A stretch of 64,000 bases of DNA, from the NCBI GenBank assembly GCA_009781495.1, contig WQYA01000002.1, forward strand, positions 1 to 64,000. Reading direction: 5' to 3'. Within the stretch, counting starts at the first letter, position 1; each line of letters opens with the position of its first letter. The notes below the pieces were generated by a model. The model saw only the letters and a program-made list of their open reading frames with translations. It searched no databases and had not been told where the DNA came from. Position numbers and translations under genes: made by a program. This stretch comes from Cystobacterineae bacterium (GTDB lineage Bacteria; Myxococcota; Myxococcia; Myxococcales; Myxococcaceae). Shown here one piece after another: positions 8,402-16,976 of the stretch.

Positions 8402-9195
8402 TGGAGGAGCCTGGCGCCAAGCCATATTTCTTTCCTGGGAGGAAGTCATTCATTGGGCACATGCTTCGTGAATTGGGGGGCATGGTATTGCTGGGCGCGC
8501 GGGCTTTTGCCCGCATATTTCAGCGTCCTTTGGCATTGGGGGATGTGGCCTACCAAGTGGAGATGTTGGGTGTCAAATCCATGTCGATTGCGTTGTTGAC
8601 GGCGATTTTTGCGGGGCTTGTTTTGAGTTTGCAGTTTGCATTTTTCATGGCGCGTTTTGGGGTACAGCATTCGGTAGGGCGGGTAGTGGTATTAACCCTA
8701 TTTAGGGAGCTAGGCCCCGTGCTGATAGCGCTGACAGTAGGCTCCCGCGTAGGCTCAGGGATAACGGCGGAATTGGGCTCGATGAAGGTGACGGAGCAAC
8801 TGGATGCGATTCGTGCATTGGGAGCAGACCCGATAAAGAAGCTTGTGACGCCGCGCATTTTGGCTTGTTTGCTGGTTTTTCCTGCATTGACGACGCTTTC
8901 GGACGTGGTGGGTTTGGTATCGGGCTCCTGGGTCGTGAAAGCGGAATATGGTCTTTCCTTCAAGGAATTTTTCCGTACGGCATTGGATACGGCGACGCTG
9001 TTGGATTTTACCTCTGGGGTAGGCAAGAGCGTGGTGTTTGGGGGCATTATAGGGGTAGTAGGCTGCTACAAAGGTTTTACAGTACAAGGCGGTACAGAAG
9101 GCGTAGGCAGGGCGACGACCGAAACGGTAGCCATCACTTCGGTGGTTGTATGCCTCACCGATTTTTTTCTTACCAAGTTATTTTTATCGCTATGA
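8401..9195 (+). CDS. mlaE: MlaE-type ABC transporter permease
   Basis: A 264-residue inner-membrane permease of the MlaE/YrbE family, which moves phospholipid or other lipids between inner and outer membrane with MlaF and MlaD. Diagnostic stretches are ELGPVLIALTVGSRVGSG and AELGSMKVTEQLDAIRALG, followed by DPIKKLVTPRILA. Five or so hydrophobic segments are visible. The start is ATG 8401, which overlaps the upstream stop; GTG 8398 directly before it is equally possible. Its stop overlaps the mlaF start (ATGA). Confidence 0.9.
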   Translation: MEEPGAKPYFFPGRKSFIGHMLRELGGMVLLGARAFARIFQRPLALGDVAYQVEMLGVKSMSIALLTAIFAGLVLSLQFAFFMARFGVQHSVGRVVVLTLFRELGPVLIALTVGSRVGSGITAELGSMKVTEQLDAIRALGADPIKKLVTPRILACLLVFPALTTLSDVVGLVSGSWVVKAEYGLSFKEFFRTALDTATLLDFTSGVGKSVVFGGIIGVVGCYKGFTVQGGTEGVGRATTETVAITSVVVCLTDFFLTKLFLSL

Positions 9196-9941
9196 GTGAA
9201 GAGTCGCTTATCCGCTTTGAGGATTTATATTTATCGTTTGGGGATAACCCGGTTTATGAAGGTTTATCCCTAACGGTACCCCGAGGCCAAACCTTAGCGG
9301 TGATAGGGGGCTCGGGTTGTGGCAAGAGTGTATTGCTCAAATGTCTGATTGGGTTGATGTACCCTGACAGCGGCAGGGTTTTTTATGAGGACATAGAGGT
9401 TTCGCAGTTATCAGAGAAGAACCTGCGGGCGATACGCAAGGACATAGCGATGGTTTTCCAGAGTGCGGCATTGTTTGACTCGCTGTCTGTGGGTGAAAAC
9501 CTGGCCTATCCTTTGCGGGAGCACATGCCGGAGCTTTCTGAGGAAGAGATTGGGGCGCGTGTTGCGCAGACATTGGAGTTGGTGAATTTGCCGGGCATAG
9601 AAAGCATGCAGCCGGTGGAGCTTTCGGGAGGCATGCGCAAGCGGGTGGGGTTGGCGCGAGCCATCATGACGCGGCCCAAGGTAATTTTATGGGACGAGCC
9701 GACGACGGGATTGGATCCCATCAGCACGCGGGTGATTGACGAGTTAATTGTTTCGATGAAGAAGCATTTGGGTTGCACTTCCATAGTGGTGACCCACGAC
9801 ATGAACAGTGTATTTCGAGTATCCGATGGGATAGCGATGTTGGCACGTCGGAAGATTGTGGCTTCGGGGAGTGTTGCGCAAATGCGGGCATCCACGCATC
9901 CCGATGTGCAGGCATTTTTTGGTGCGGGAGAAAGCGAATGA
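9192..9941 (+). CDS. mlaF: MlaF-type ABC transporter ATPase
   Basis: A 249-residue ABC ATPase of the Mla/Ttg2A class that powers lipid transport at the inner membrane. Walker A is GGSGCGKS (39-46), the signature is LSGGMRKR (144-151) and Walker B VILWDEPTTGLDP begins at 164; the H-loop is VVTHDM. The ORF track extends upstream to 8865, but ATG 9192 overlapping the mlaE stop (ATGA) and the conserved N-terminus fix the start. It is followed by mlaD, also through ATGA. Confidence 0.92.
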   Translation: MSEESLIRFEDLYLSFGDNPVYEGLSLTVPRGQTLAVIGGSGCGKSVLLKCLIGLMYPDSGRVFYEDIEVSQLSEKNLRAIRKDIAMVFQSAALFDSLSVGENLAYPLREHMPELSEEEIGARVAQTLELVNLPGIESMQPVELSGGMRKRVGLARAIMTRPKVILWDEPTTGLDPISTRVIDELIVSMKKHLGCTSIVVTHDMNSVFRVSDGIAMLARRKIVASGSVAQMRASTHPDVQAFFGAGESE

Positions 9942-11056
9942 GCAATCCTTCAGAGCGGGAGCGTCATTTAGTATGGAAAGCGGGAATTTTCGTAGGCATA
10001 GGTTTGTTGTTGGCGGGGCTGGTGATTTTTCTTTTAGGGAGGGAGAAGGGGCTTTTCAGCAGTCAAATTTCCTACCGTTCTGCATTTGCGAACATAGACG
10101 GTTTGCAATTGGACTCTCCGGTACGTTTAGGGGGGCTACAAGTAGGGCGGGTGAAGAAGATAGAGTTTTCGGATGACATAGAAGACTCCAGAGTGCTCGT
10201 TGAGTTTGAGGTAGAGAAAGTCTATGCGGACCGCATACGGGAGGACTCCGTCGTGCGTATTGCGAGCCGAGGTGTTTTGGGGGACAAAACCATTGACGTC
10301 AGCATTGGCTCACCGGAGAAGCCAGTTGCCCAGCACAATGCCTTTTTAGAGGCGAGGACTTCGGGGGACATAGCGGAGTTATTGAACAGGGCAGGGGAGA
10401 TAGTCGACAACGTGTTAGACATTACGCGTGGGGTGAAGGGTGGGGTTGACATATATGCGAGCCCGCAATTTGCCAAAAGCATAACGGAAGCTGTGGACTC
10501 TCTGCGAGGGGTACTGGTGGGAATTGAGTCCGGGCCGGGAGCCCTGCACACGTTGATTTTTGACAAGCAATTGGGAGAAGACGCCAAGGTATTGTTGCGG
10601 GAGTTGTCCTCTTCGGCGGTGAAATTGGACAAAGCGTTGGGGAATGTGGATGGGTTGATTTCAGAAGTCCGCAAGGGGGACGGTTTGGTGGGGGCGTTGC
10701 TGAAAGACAAGAAGACGGTTGTGGCATTTCAGTCTTTGGGGGATGCGGCCTCGGAGTTAGCGCTTTTGGTGAAGGGGGCGAGGGAGAATTCAGGGGGAGC
10801 GGTATACCGTTTGCTTTATGGGGAGTCGGCGAGTCTCATAGACGACTTAGCGGCTTCGACGGGGGACCTAAAAGCGATCATGGGCAAAGTACGCTCAGGA
10901 GAAGGCTCTTTAGGGGCTATTATTAATGATCCTTCCGTTTATGAAGACTTAAAAGAGATTTTAGGCAACATAAAGCGCAACCGTCTCTTAAGGGAGTTGG
11001 TGCGTCTGTCCATCAGCAATGGGGAGGATTTTGAGAAATTGGGGAAAACAAAATGA
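9938..11056 (+). CDS. mlaD: MlaD-type MCE-domain lipid transport protein
   Basis: A 372-residue MCE protein. One N-terminal transmembrane helix (~15-34) is followed by the MCE domain (~42-120; IDGLQLDSPVRLGGLQVGRV). About 240 residues of helical tail follow, with amphipathic repeats (VDNVLDITRG, SVGKVRSGEGSLG type). E. coli MlaD is much shorter; this long tail resembles the helical extensions that form tunnels in larger MCE proteins. It anchors in the inner membrane facing the periplasm and hands lipid to or from MlaEF. Start ATG 9938 overlaps the mlaF stop. Confidence 0.9.
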   Translation: MSNPSERERHLVWKAGIFVGIGLLLAGLVIFLLGREKGLFSSQISYRSAFANIDGLQLDSPVRLGGLQVGRVKKIEFSDDIEDSRVLVEFEVEKVYADRIREDSVVRIASRGVLGDKTIDVSIGSPEKPVAQHNAFLEARTSGDIAELLNRAGEIVDNVLDITRGVKGGVDIYASPQFAKSITEAVDSLRGVLVGIESGPGALHTLIFDKQLGEDAKVLLRELSSSAVKLDKALGNVDGLISEVRKGDGLVGALLKDKKTVVAFQSLGDAASELALLVKGARENSGGAVYRLLYGESASLIDDLAASTGDLKAIMGKVRSGEGSLGAIINDPSVYEDLKEILGNIKRNRLLRELVRLSISNGEDFEKLGKTK

Positions 11057-12723
11057 TGAAACTGATGCAAAAAAAGTTGCAAAAAACCCGTCTGACGTTG
11101 TGTCCGCCCTCACACCTGGCCCTGTGTCTCATTCTGTTGATGGCCGGATGTGCCAGCAAGGGGCCAATCAACCCAGGCATGCAGAGCAGTATTCCGCAAG
11201 AAAAGAACGCTGCAGAGCAGTTGATAAAAGCTGCTGAGCAGGGGGATGCGGAGGCTCAATTTAAACTTGCCGAAGCCTATAACAAGGGCAAAAACATTCC
11301 CAAAAATATCCAGAAAGCCTTGGAATGGTATACAAAAGCCGCTGAGCAGGGGAATGCTGATGCCCAACTTGACTTGGGCTACATGTTTTTGATGAACCGA
11401 GGTGTGCCTCACGACATCGACAAGGCTTTAGAATTATTTGAAAAAGCTGCAAAAGGCTTCTTGAAAGCCGCTGAGCAAGGAGATGCGGAGGCTCAATTTA
11501 ACCTTGGCATGCTCTATGACTCAGGCCGTGGTGTTCCCAAGGATGAAGAAAAAGCTGTTGACTGGCTGATAAAGGCTGCTGAACAAGGGGACAAAAAAGT
11601 CCTCGTTGCTGTCATGAATGTATTTCGCAGCCACAGAGTCCCTGGCTTCTTTCGCGAGGAACGGCGTCAACAGGTTGAAAATATCAAGGAATTAATCAAA
11701 AAAGCCGCTGAAGAGGGGGATGTCCATGCCCAATATGTGCTGAGTTGGGATTATGAGGATCAAGGGCTTGAAGAAGAAGCGGCGAAATGGTTGGCAAAAG
11801 CCGCGGAAGGTTTCGCCAAAGCCGCCAATGAGGGTGACAGCGAGGCTCAGCTCCAGCTTGGGTCGCTTTATTATATGGGCTATGGCGTGCCTAAGAATAA
11901 AACCAAAGCTTTTGAGTGGCTCAACAAAGCCATGGAAGGGGGGGCGGCGATTGAAAAGCTCTATCGGCTTTTGTTCGACGAAGAGCGTGCCGTGGAGTTG
12001 TTTCAAAAAGCCGCAGAAAGGGGCAATGACGAGGCTCAATTTCACCTTGGTGTATACTATGCCATCAGTAGACTCGACGGCGTTTCCAAAGACATGCAAA
12101 CAGCCATAGAATGGTATACAAAGGCTGCAAACCAAGAGCATGAGGGGGCTCAATACAACCTTGCTGTACTCTATCATGAAGGCAAAGACATTCCCAAAGA
12201 CATTCAAAAGGCCGTGGAATGGTATGAGAAGGCTGCTCATTTGGGCGATAGAAGGGCCCAATGTGCTCTCGCCGAAATCTATGACAAGGGTGAAGAGCTC
12301 CCCAAGGACATCTCCAAAGCCCTGGAATGGTATACAAAGGCTGCACACCAAGAGCATCCAACAGCTCCACGCAGACTTGCGGAAATTTATGACAAAGGCG
12401 AAGGGGTTCCCAAAGACATCACAAAGGCAATAGAGTGGTATACAAAAGATGCTCAGGGATACAGCCCTGAGGTTCGTTATAGACTTGCGGAAATTTATGA
12501 CAAAGGTGAAGGGGTTCCCAAAGACAGCACAAAAGCAATAGAGTGGTATACAAAAGCTGCTGAACAATACCATTCTGAGGCTCAATACAGACTGGGTGAA
12601 ATTTATCTCAAGGGCAAGGGTGTCGCGCGCAACAAGCCCAAAGCTTGCGAGTTCCTGGCTCAATCCGCCAAACGAGATCACCCCAAGGCTGTGAAATTGC
12701 ACAAGAAAGCTTGCGTCAAATGA
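11053..12723 (+). CDS. Sel1-repeat lipoprotein
   Basis: A 556-residue predicted lipoprotein (lipobox LMAGC, Cys33) made of about eleven Sel1-like alpha/alpha repeats. Typical units read AAEQGDAEAQFKLAEAYNKG and GVPKDITKAIEWYTKAA. Two regions (~190-245 and ~295-330) are degenerate. Sel1 arrays are protein-interaction scaffolds, here in the periplasm or on a membrane. The start ATG 11053 overlaps the mlaD stop (ATGA), making it the last gene of a five- or six-gene chain, so it may assemble or regulate the MCE system. ATG 11056 is an alternative start. The reverse-strand ORF 11692-12810 is a shadow. Confidence 0.85.
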   Translation: MMKLMQKKLQKTRLTLCPPSHLALCLILLMAGCASKGPINPGMQSSIPQEKNAAEQLIKAAEQGDAEAQFKLAEAYNKGKNIPKNIQKALEWYTKAAEQGNADAQLDLGYMFLMNRGVPHDIDKALELFEKAAKGFLKAAEQGDAEAQFNLGMLYDSGRGVPKDEEKAVDWLIKAAEQGDKKVLVAVMNVFRSHRVPGFFREERRQQVENIKELIKKAAEEGDVHAQYVLSWDYEDQGLEEEAAKWLAKAAEGFAKAANEGDSEAQLQLGSLYYMGYGVPKNKTKAFEWLNKAMEGGAAIEKLYRLLFDEERAVELFQKAAERGNDEAQFHLGVYYAISRLDGVSKDMQTAIEWYTKAANQEHEGAQYNLAVLYHEGKDIPKDIQKAVEWYEKAAHLGDRRAQCALAEIYDKGEELPKDISKALEWYTKAAHQEHPTAPRRLAEIYDKGEGVPKDITKAIEWYTKDAQGYSPEVRYRLAEIYDKGEGVPKDSTKAIEWYTKAAEQYHSEAQYRLGEIYLKGKGVARNKPKACEFLAQSAKRDHPKAVKLHKKACVK

Positions 12724-12744
12724 AGCCAAGAAGGCGCTGAACTG

Positions 12745-12886
12745 GCGGAGGCGGAAACAGCCGGGCCGCAGGCCAAAAAAACAACGCCCGAAGGGCGAAA
12801 AGGAGCGCACTAACCCCCCCCTTCGGGACTTCTCCAGGGAGGGGAGTTTTTTATATAAGCCCCCGCTGCAGGCGAAATACCCCCCT
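12745..12886. repeat. Partial dispersed repeat and terminator-like hairpin between convergent genes
   Basis: Contains AACAGCCGGGCCGCAGGCC, shared with 1-365 and 18840-19160, then a C-rich/G-rich hairpin (CCCCCCCTTCGGG ... CCAGGGAGGGGAG) followed by TTTTTTATATAAG, and GCAGGCGAAA as at ~335. The hairpin plus T run may terminate the Sel1 gene; the C-rich side could serve the convergent PHP gene. Confidence 0.5.
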
Positions 12887-12887
12887 C

Positions 12888-13697
12888 TTAAGGGTAGCGC
12901 CCTTTAAGGGCCATAAATTCCTCAGGGGAACTGGGCATACACCCCAGGGAGCGGTTAGAGTGTTTTCCATGGAAGTCGCTCCCGCCAATGGGGACGAGTT
13001 GAAGACGCTGCGCAACGCCTCTCCAGCGTTTGCGCTCCGCCAAGGAATGCTCCGGGTGATCGGTTTCAATTCCATCCAAGCCATGGAGGCAAAGCGCTTC
13101 AACGTCTTTGGCCTCAAGCTGGCTGACATTGGGGTGGGCGAGGCTTGCCGTCCCCTTGGCCTGGTGTACCCAAGCAATGGCTTCCATGGTGGAGGTTTGC
13201 GTCAGGGGCAACCAAGCAGGCTTGCCCGCTTTCAAATAAAGCTCAAAAGCGGCGGCGGTATTTTTGCAGACGCCTTTTTTCACCAAGGCCTGTGCCAGGT
13301 GGGAGCGGGAAAACCTTCCTTTGGGAGACAGCGCGGCCACCTCTTCCATGGACAAGCCAATGTTGAGCGCCTTCAATTTTTGGAGCATGCCTTCCATGCG
13401 TCTTTCTCGGGCTGTTTGCATGTGTCGGCAGACAGCCAGGAGGTTTGCGTTGTTGGCGTCGACGAAGTGGCCAAGCAAATGGACTTCGCGCCCCTCATAT
13501 TGTGTTGAAAGCTCGATGCCCGGCACAATTTCCAACCCCGTATTTTTTGCAGCCTCTTGGGCCTCTGCAATGCCGTCGAGCGTATCGTGGTCCGTAATGG
13601 CAAGGACACGAATTCCCGTTTTTAGAGCCAAGTCTACAAGGGCAGCGGGGGCATATTCCCCGTCGCTAAAATGGGTATGGGTATGTAGATCGATCAT
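12888..13697 (-). CDS. PHP-domain phosphoesterase (RNase AM / YciV-like)
   Basis: A 269-residue PHP-family metal-dependent phosphoesterase. Metal-binding motifs are DLHTHTHFSDG near the N-terminus, ITDHDT (~35-40), PGIELST, SLAHPN and a C-terminal GGSDFHG. This set matches the YciV/RNase AM group, which acts on 3',5'-nucleoside bisphosphates and short RNA 5' ends. It ends next to the convergent Sel1 gene and is divergent from the Rrf2 regulator across a 187-bp gap. Substrate is inferred from family resemblance. Confidence 0.88.
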   Translation of the reverse strand: MIDLHTHTHFSDGEYAPAALVDLALKTGIRVLAITDHDTLDGIAEAQEAAKNTGLEIVPGIELSTQYEGREVHLLGHFVDANNANLLAVCRHMQTARERRMEGMLQKLKALNIGLSMEEVAALSPKGRFSRSHLAQALVKKGVCKNTAAAFELYLKAGKPAWLPLTQTSTMEAIAWVHQAKGTASLAHPNVSQLEAKDVEALCLHGLDGIETDHPEHSLAERKRWRGVAQRLQLVPIGGSDFHGKHSNRSLGCMPSSPEEFMALKGRYP

Positions 13698-13884
13698 AGC
13701 AGGTGGATTTCGGTATCTCCTTTTGAAATTCCCGCTAGCGTTTTATCTTATCGTTAGACAGGGAAGGCAGGGCTTTTTCTAGGGGAGGATGATCCGAGAA
13801 AAAACAAGCCTGACGCCATATGACGGCAAAATGAAACGCTAGCGGGTTGATTCTCTGAGCCAGCTCTGTCAATCTTGCCAGAAA

Positions 13885-14325
13885 ATGCAGCCCGTTTCTC
13901 GAAAACTTGAATATGGCCTTCGCGCCATGCTGTTTTTGGCCTCCCAAGAAGAGGGCAGCGTGGTGCCTTTTCGAGAGGTGGCCCGTCGGATGGACGTCCC
14001 GGAGGACTTTCTGGCCAAAATTTTGAAGACGCTCGTACGCCAAAAGTTGCTCTATTCGACGCGGGGCCCCAAGGGGGGGTTTGCGCTTGCCAAGCCGGCC
14101 TCCAGCATCAGCTTTTTGGATGTTATTGAAGCTGTCCAAGGCCCCATACAGTTGAATTTGTGCACCGACAACCATGCGGCCTGCCATTTTGGAGAAGCGT
14201 GTACCATGTGGGGGGTATGGCGTTTAGGCCAGGAGAGGATGATGGAGGTATACAGGGCAGCTAAGTTAGACAAGTTAGCCATAAGGGGTTTTCTAAACAC
14301 CTCAAACGAAGGGGATAGAGTGTGA
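13885..14325 (+). CDS. Rrf2-family transcriptional regulator
   Basis: A 146-residue Rrf2 protein with an N-terminal winged helix (~1-80; KLEYGLRAMLFLA, EDFLAKILKTL, STRGPKGGFALAKP). Three cysteines follow in the dimer-helix region (CTDNHAAC then CHFGEAC), spaced like the Fe-S ligands of IscR/NsrR-type members. It probably senses redox, nitric oxide or Fe-S status. The target is unknown; it could regulate itself and the divergent PHP gene. Start ATG 13885. Confidence 0.88.
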   Translation: MQPVSRKLEYGLRAMLFLASQEEGSVVPFREVARRMDVPEDFLAKILKTLVRQKLLYSTRGPKGGFALAKPASSISFLDVIEAVQGPIQLNLCTDNHAACHFGEACTMWGVWRLGQERMMEVYRAAKLDKLAIRGFLNTSNEGDRV

Positions 14326-14398
14326 GGATAGCCCCTTAGCCTTAGCCAACACCTTATTTTTCTCCCTATCCCTAGCCTAAGCCGACTATAGGGGCCTA

Positions 14399-15577
14399 AT
14401 GACTCAAAACCTCAAAGCCCAATATGAAACAGCCCGCCGTGTAGATCCCAAGCCCATCAGCGGCAAAGAGACGACGGCACAGCTTTTGGAGCATGCCTTC
14501 GGCGCCTATGTGGGAAGGCAGGAGCGCATGGCTTTTGAGTTGATGCAGCGCAGTCTGCAAGAGAATGCGGCGGTGTTTTTGACGCTGTCAGGAGCGATGA
14601 CGCCGGCGGGTTTGCACCAGTCCTGCCTCATTCCGCTCATAGAATCCGGCGCCATTTCCGTGCTTTCAACGACGGGCGCGAACCTCTATCACGATGCGCA
14701 CCGGGTGCTTGGGCACGCCATTCGCGAAGTCAACCCGAATGCGGGAGATTTGCAGTTTCGACTTTCTCGAATTATTCGCATTTATGACTTGGGGTTTTGG
14801 GAAGAAGTCCTCCTGGACACGGACAAACTTTTTTCAGCCTTGTTGTTGCGCCCCGAGTTTCAGCGCAAAATGACGACGCCGCAGTTTCATTTTCTCCTGG
14901 GCAAGGCGATGGCCGGCATAGAGCGTCAGCTTCGTGTGACAAAGCCCTCCTTGTTGTCCACGTGCTACAAACACGCGGTGCCCATTTTTGTGGGTGCGGT
15001 GCAAGACGGCTCCATTTTTTTGAATGCGGTGAAGTTGAAGCGTTTGTTGGGGGAGGCTTTTGCCTTCGAAATTGACACGCTGGAAGACGTTTTTTCCATG
15101 GCGGCGATGCAATACCACTGCCGTAACCACGGCTCTAAACGTATGGCTATTTGGATTTTAGGAGGGGGCGTCCCTAAAAACTACACGCTACAGGGGGAGC
15201 CTTTGTTGGATCAAATCCTCCACATTCCCACCGACGGTTTTGACATTGACGTACAGTTTTGTGTGGACCCTGTCGACAACGGCGCTTTGTCCAGTTGTCC
15301 TGCCGGGGAGGGGCATACCTGGGGGAAGGTTTCTATGGAGGCGGTAGAGCAGGGCTCCGTCTATGTACATACGGATGTAACCGCTGTATTCCCCTGGTTG
15401 ACGCACGCCTTGCTTTCCAAGCGAAATTTACGCAGAAAGCCCATGCGGTTGATGGATGGACTCGACGAAGCCGTCAGCGCCCTCGACAAGGCTGTGCGCC
15501 GCCGTCGAAAGTCCCTGGAAGACACCCTGCATTGGGAAATCCCCAAGAAGAAACCGGCGACGAAGTCCCGCAGGTGA
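14399..15577 (+). CDS. Deoxyhypusine-synthase-like protein
   Basis: A 392-residue protein of the deoxyhypusine synthase family. NAD-site and fold motifs are seen as LSGAMTPAGLH, TTGANLYHDAH and WILGGGVPKN. The active-site Lys equivalent to human K329 is kept as K310 in HTWGKVSMEA, and the following VYVHTDVTAVFPWL matches the family. Bacteria lack eIF5A; bacterial homologues are generally thought to act in polyamine metabolism (homospermidine-type chemistry). The ~40-residue C-terminal tail is basic. No polyamine gene is adjacent. Confidence 0.85.
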   Translation: MTQNLKAQYETARRVDPKPISGKETTAQLLEHAFGAYVGRQERMAFELMQRSLQENAAVFLTLSGAMTPAGLHQSCLIPLIESGAISVLSTTGANLYHDAHRVLGHAIREVNPNAGDLQFRLSRIIRIYDLGFWEEVLLDTDKLFSALLLRPEFQRKMTTPQFHFLLGKAMAGIERQLRVTKPSLLSTCYKHAVPIFVGAVQDGSIFLNAVKLKRLLGEAFAFEIDTLEDVFSMAAMQYHCRNHGSKRMAIWILGGGVPKNYTLQGEPLLDQILHIPTDGFDIDVQFCVDPVDNGALSSCPAGEGHTWGKVSMEAVEQGSVYVHTDVTAVFPWLTHALLSKRNLRRKPMRLMDGLDEAVSALDKAVRRRRKSLEDTLHWEIPKKKPATKSRR

Positions 15578-15637
15578 AAAAAACTTCTGCGTTGCAGACG
15601 CGCCGGATTTTTAAAAGCGCGGGTTTATATTTGGGGG

Positions 15638-16012
15638 ATGGTTAGAGAAAACGAGCGGCGTAGTGAAGAGAGGGCTACAACAAAGCTGGAAGTACGTTTT
15701 GAAAATGCGAAAGAGGCCGCCCGTATATTCAAAACCTACTCGTTAAACTTATCCCCTTCAGGTATTTGTATACGTAACACGCAGCACCTTTTTCCGGGGG
15801 AGCGCATCCGTTTGTCTCTGGTGGTGGGTGGGCAGAAGTTTGCGTTGAGGGGCCGTATTGCCTGGGCCCGTGAGGACGTGGTGGGCCTGCGTTTTGAAGG
15901 CGTGTCGCCGGAAGAAAAGCGGCGTTTGAAGGCCGCCATTTGGCCGTCAAAAAACGAGTTTGAGGAGGGTTACCTCAAGGGCCAAAGCGAAGAATGGCCG
16001 GAAGTGGACTAG
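15638..16012 (+). CDS. PilZ-domain protein (putative c-di-GMP receptor)
   Basis: A 124-residue single PilZ domain. The first c-di-GMP-binding element is RRSEER (RxxxR) near the N-terminus; the second is NLSPSG (N/DxSxxG). It belongs to the small PilZ type that is multiplied in myxobacteria. It likely links cyclic di-GMP to motility or envelope behaviour through a partner not in view. It lies between the DHS-like gene and the convergent nadA gene. Confidence 0.88.
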   Translation: MVRENERRSEERATTKLEVRFENAKEAARIFKTYSLNLSPSGICIRNTQHLFPGERIRLSLVVGGQKFALRGRIAWAREDVVGLRFEGVSPEEKRRLKAAIWPSKNEFEEGYLKGQSEEWPEVD

Positions 16013-16040
16013 AGTGGCTACCACTTAAACCTAAACCCCT

Positions 16041-16964
16041 CTAACTCCACTCCAGCATCCGCTTGAGGGGGGCGAGGGCTTGGAGGCGGAGGGCCTCGGG
16101 GAGGGTGAGTTGGGGGGAGCGGTTTTTCATACACGCCAGGAGTTTTTCCAGGGTATTGAGTTTCATATGGGGGCAGACATTGCAGGGGCAGCCGTCGCTG
16201 GAGGGGGGGCAGAGGAGGTGTTTGGAGGGGGAGGCCTTGCGCATTTGGTGCAGAATACCGGGCTCCGTCACCACAATAAACTGACGCTCACTCCCTTTGC
16301 TGACACGCTCCAACATTTGCGCCGTAGAGCCGATGAAGTCCGCGTGCGCCAACACCGCCTCCTCGCACTCGGGGTGGGCCACCACGAAAGCTTGGGGGTT
16401 GTCGTGCTTCAGTTGGACGAGGTTTTTTTCGTTGAACATTTCATGGACGATGCAGCTGCCGGGCCACAGAAGCATGTCGCGTCCGGTTTGCTTGGCGACA
16501 TAGTTGCCCAAATGCCTGTCCGGCGCAAAGAGGATGCGGCGGCCCGGTGGAATGCGGTTGACAATTTTGACGGCATTGGAGCTGGTGCAAATGACGTCGC
16601 TGAGGGCTTTGACCGCGGCCGAAGAATTGACATAGGAAACGACGAAGCAGTCCTCATGTTGTGCTTTGAAGGCCGCAAAAGCTTCGGGCGGGCAACGGTC
16701 CGCCAGGGAGCAACCGGCGTTGAGGTCCGGCAGCAAAACCAACTTTTCCGGGTTGAGGATTTTGGCCGTTTCCGCCATGAAGTGCACGCCGCAAAAGACG
16801 ATGACGTCCGCCTTTGTTTGAGCAGCTTGCTGAGCGAGCGCCAGGCTGTCGCCCACAAAGTCCGCGCAGTCCTGTATTTCGCCCTCCTGATAATAGTGCG
16901 CCAGGACAACCGCATTCAACTCGCGTTTCAACTTTTCAATTTGGTTTTCAATATGCATAGTCAT
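16041..16964 (-). CDS. nadA: Quinolinate synthase NadA
   Basis: A 307-residue quinolinate synthase, condensing iminoaspartate with dihydroxyacetone phosphate for NAD synthesis. The three 4Fe-4S ligand cysteines are in LNAGCSLAD (C85), WPGSCIVHE (C171) and the [16 protein letters not shown] block (C259/C261/C264). [11 protein letters not shown] and GDSLALA are also conserved. It starts 12 bp after the PPC-repeat lipoprotein gene, so the two are likely cotranscribed. ATG 16964 or the second ATG two codons later could be the start. No nadB is in the window. Confidence 0.95.
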   Translation of the reverse strand: MTMHIENQIEKLKRELNAVVLAHYYQEGEIQDCADFVGDSLALAQQAAQTKADVIVFCGVHFMAETAKILNPEKLVLLPDLNAGCSLADRCPPEAFAAFKAQHEDCFVVSYVNSSAAVKALSDVICTSSNAVKIVNRIPPGRRILFAPDRHLGNYVAKQTGRDMLLWPGSCIVHEMFNEKNLVQLKHDNPQAFVVAHPECEEAVLAHADFIGSTAQMLERVSKGSERQFIVVTEPGILHQMRKASPSKHLLCPPSSDGCPCNVCPHMKLNTLEKLLACMKNRSPQLTLPEALRLQALAPLKRMLEWS

Positions 16965-16976
16965 ACGGGCAAAGGT

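Noticed and set aside
11692-12810. 372-residue minus-strand ORF
   Set aside because: Shadow of the Sel1 repeats.
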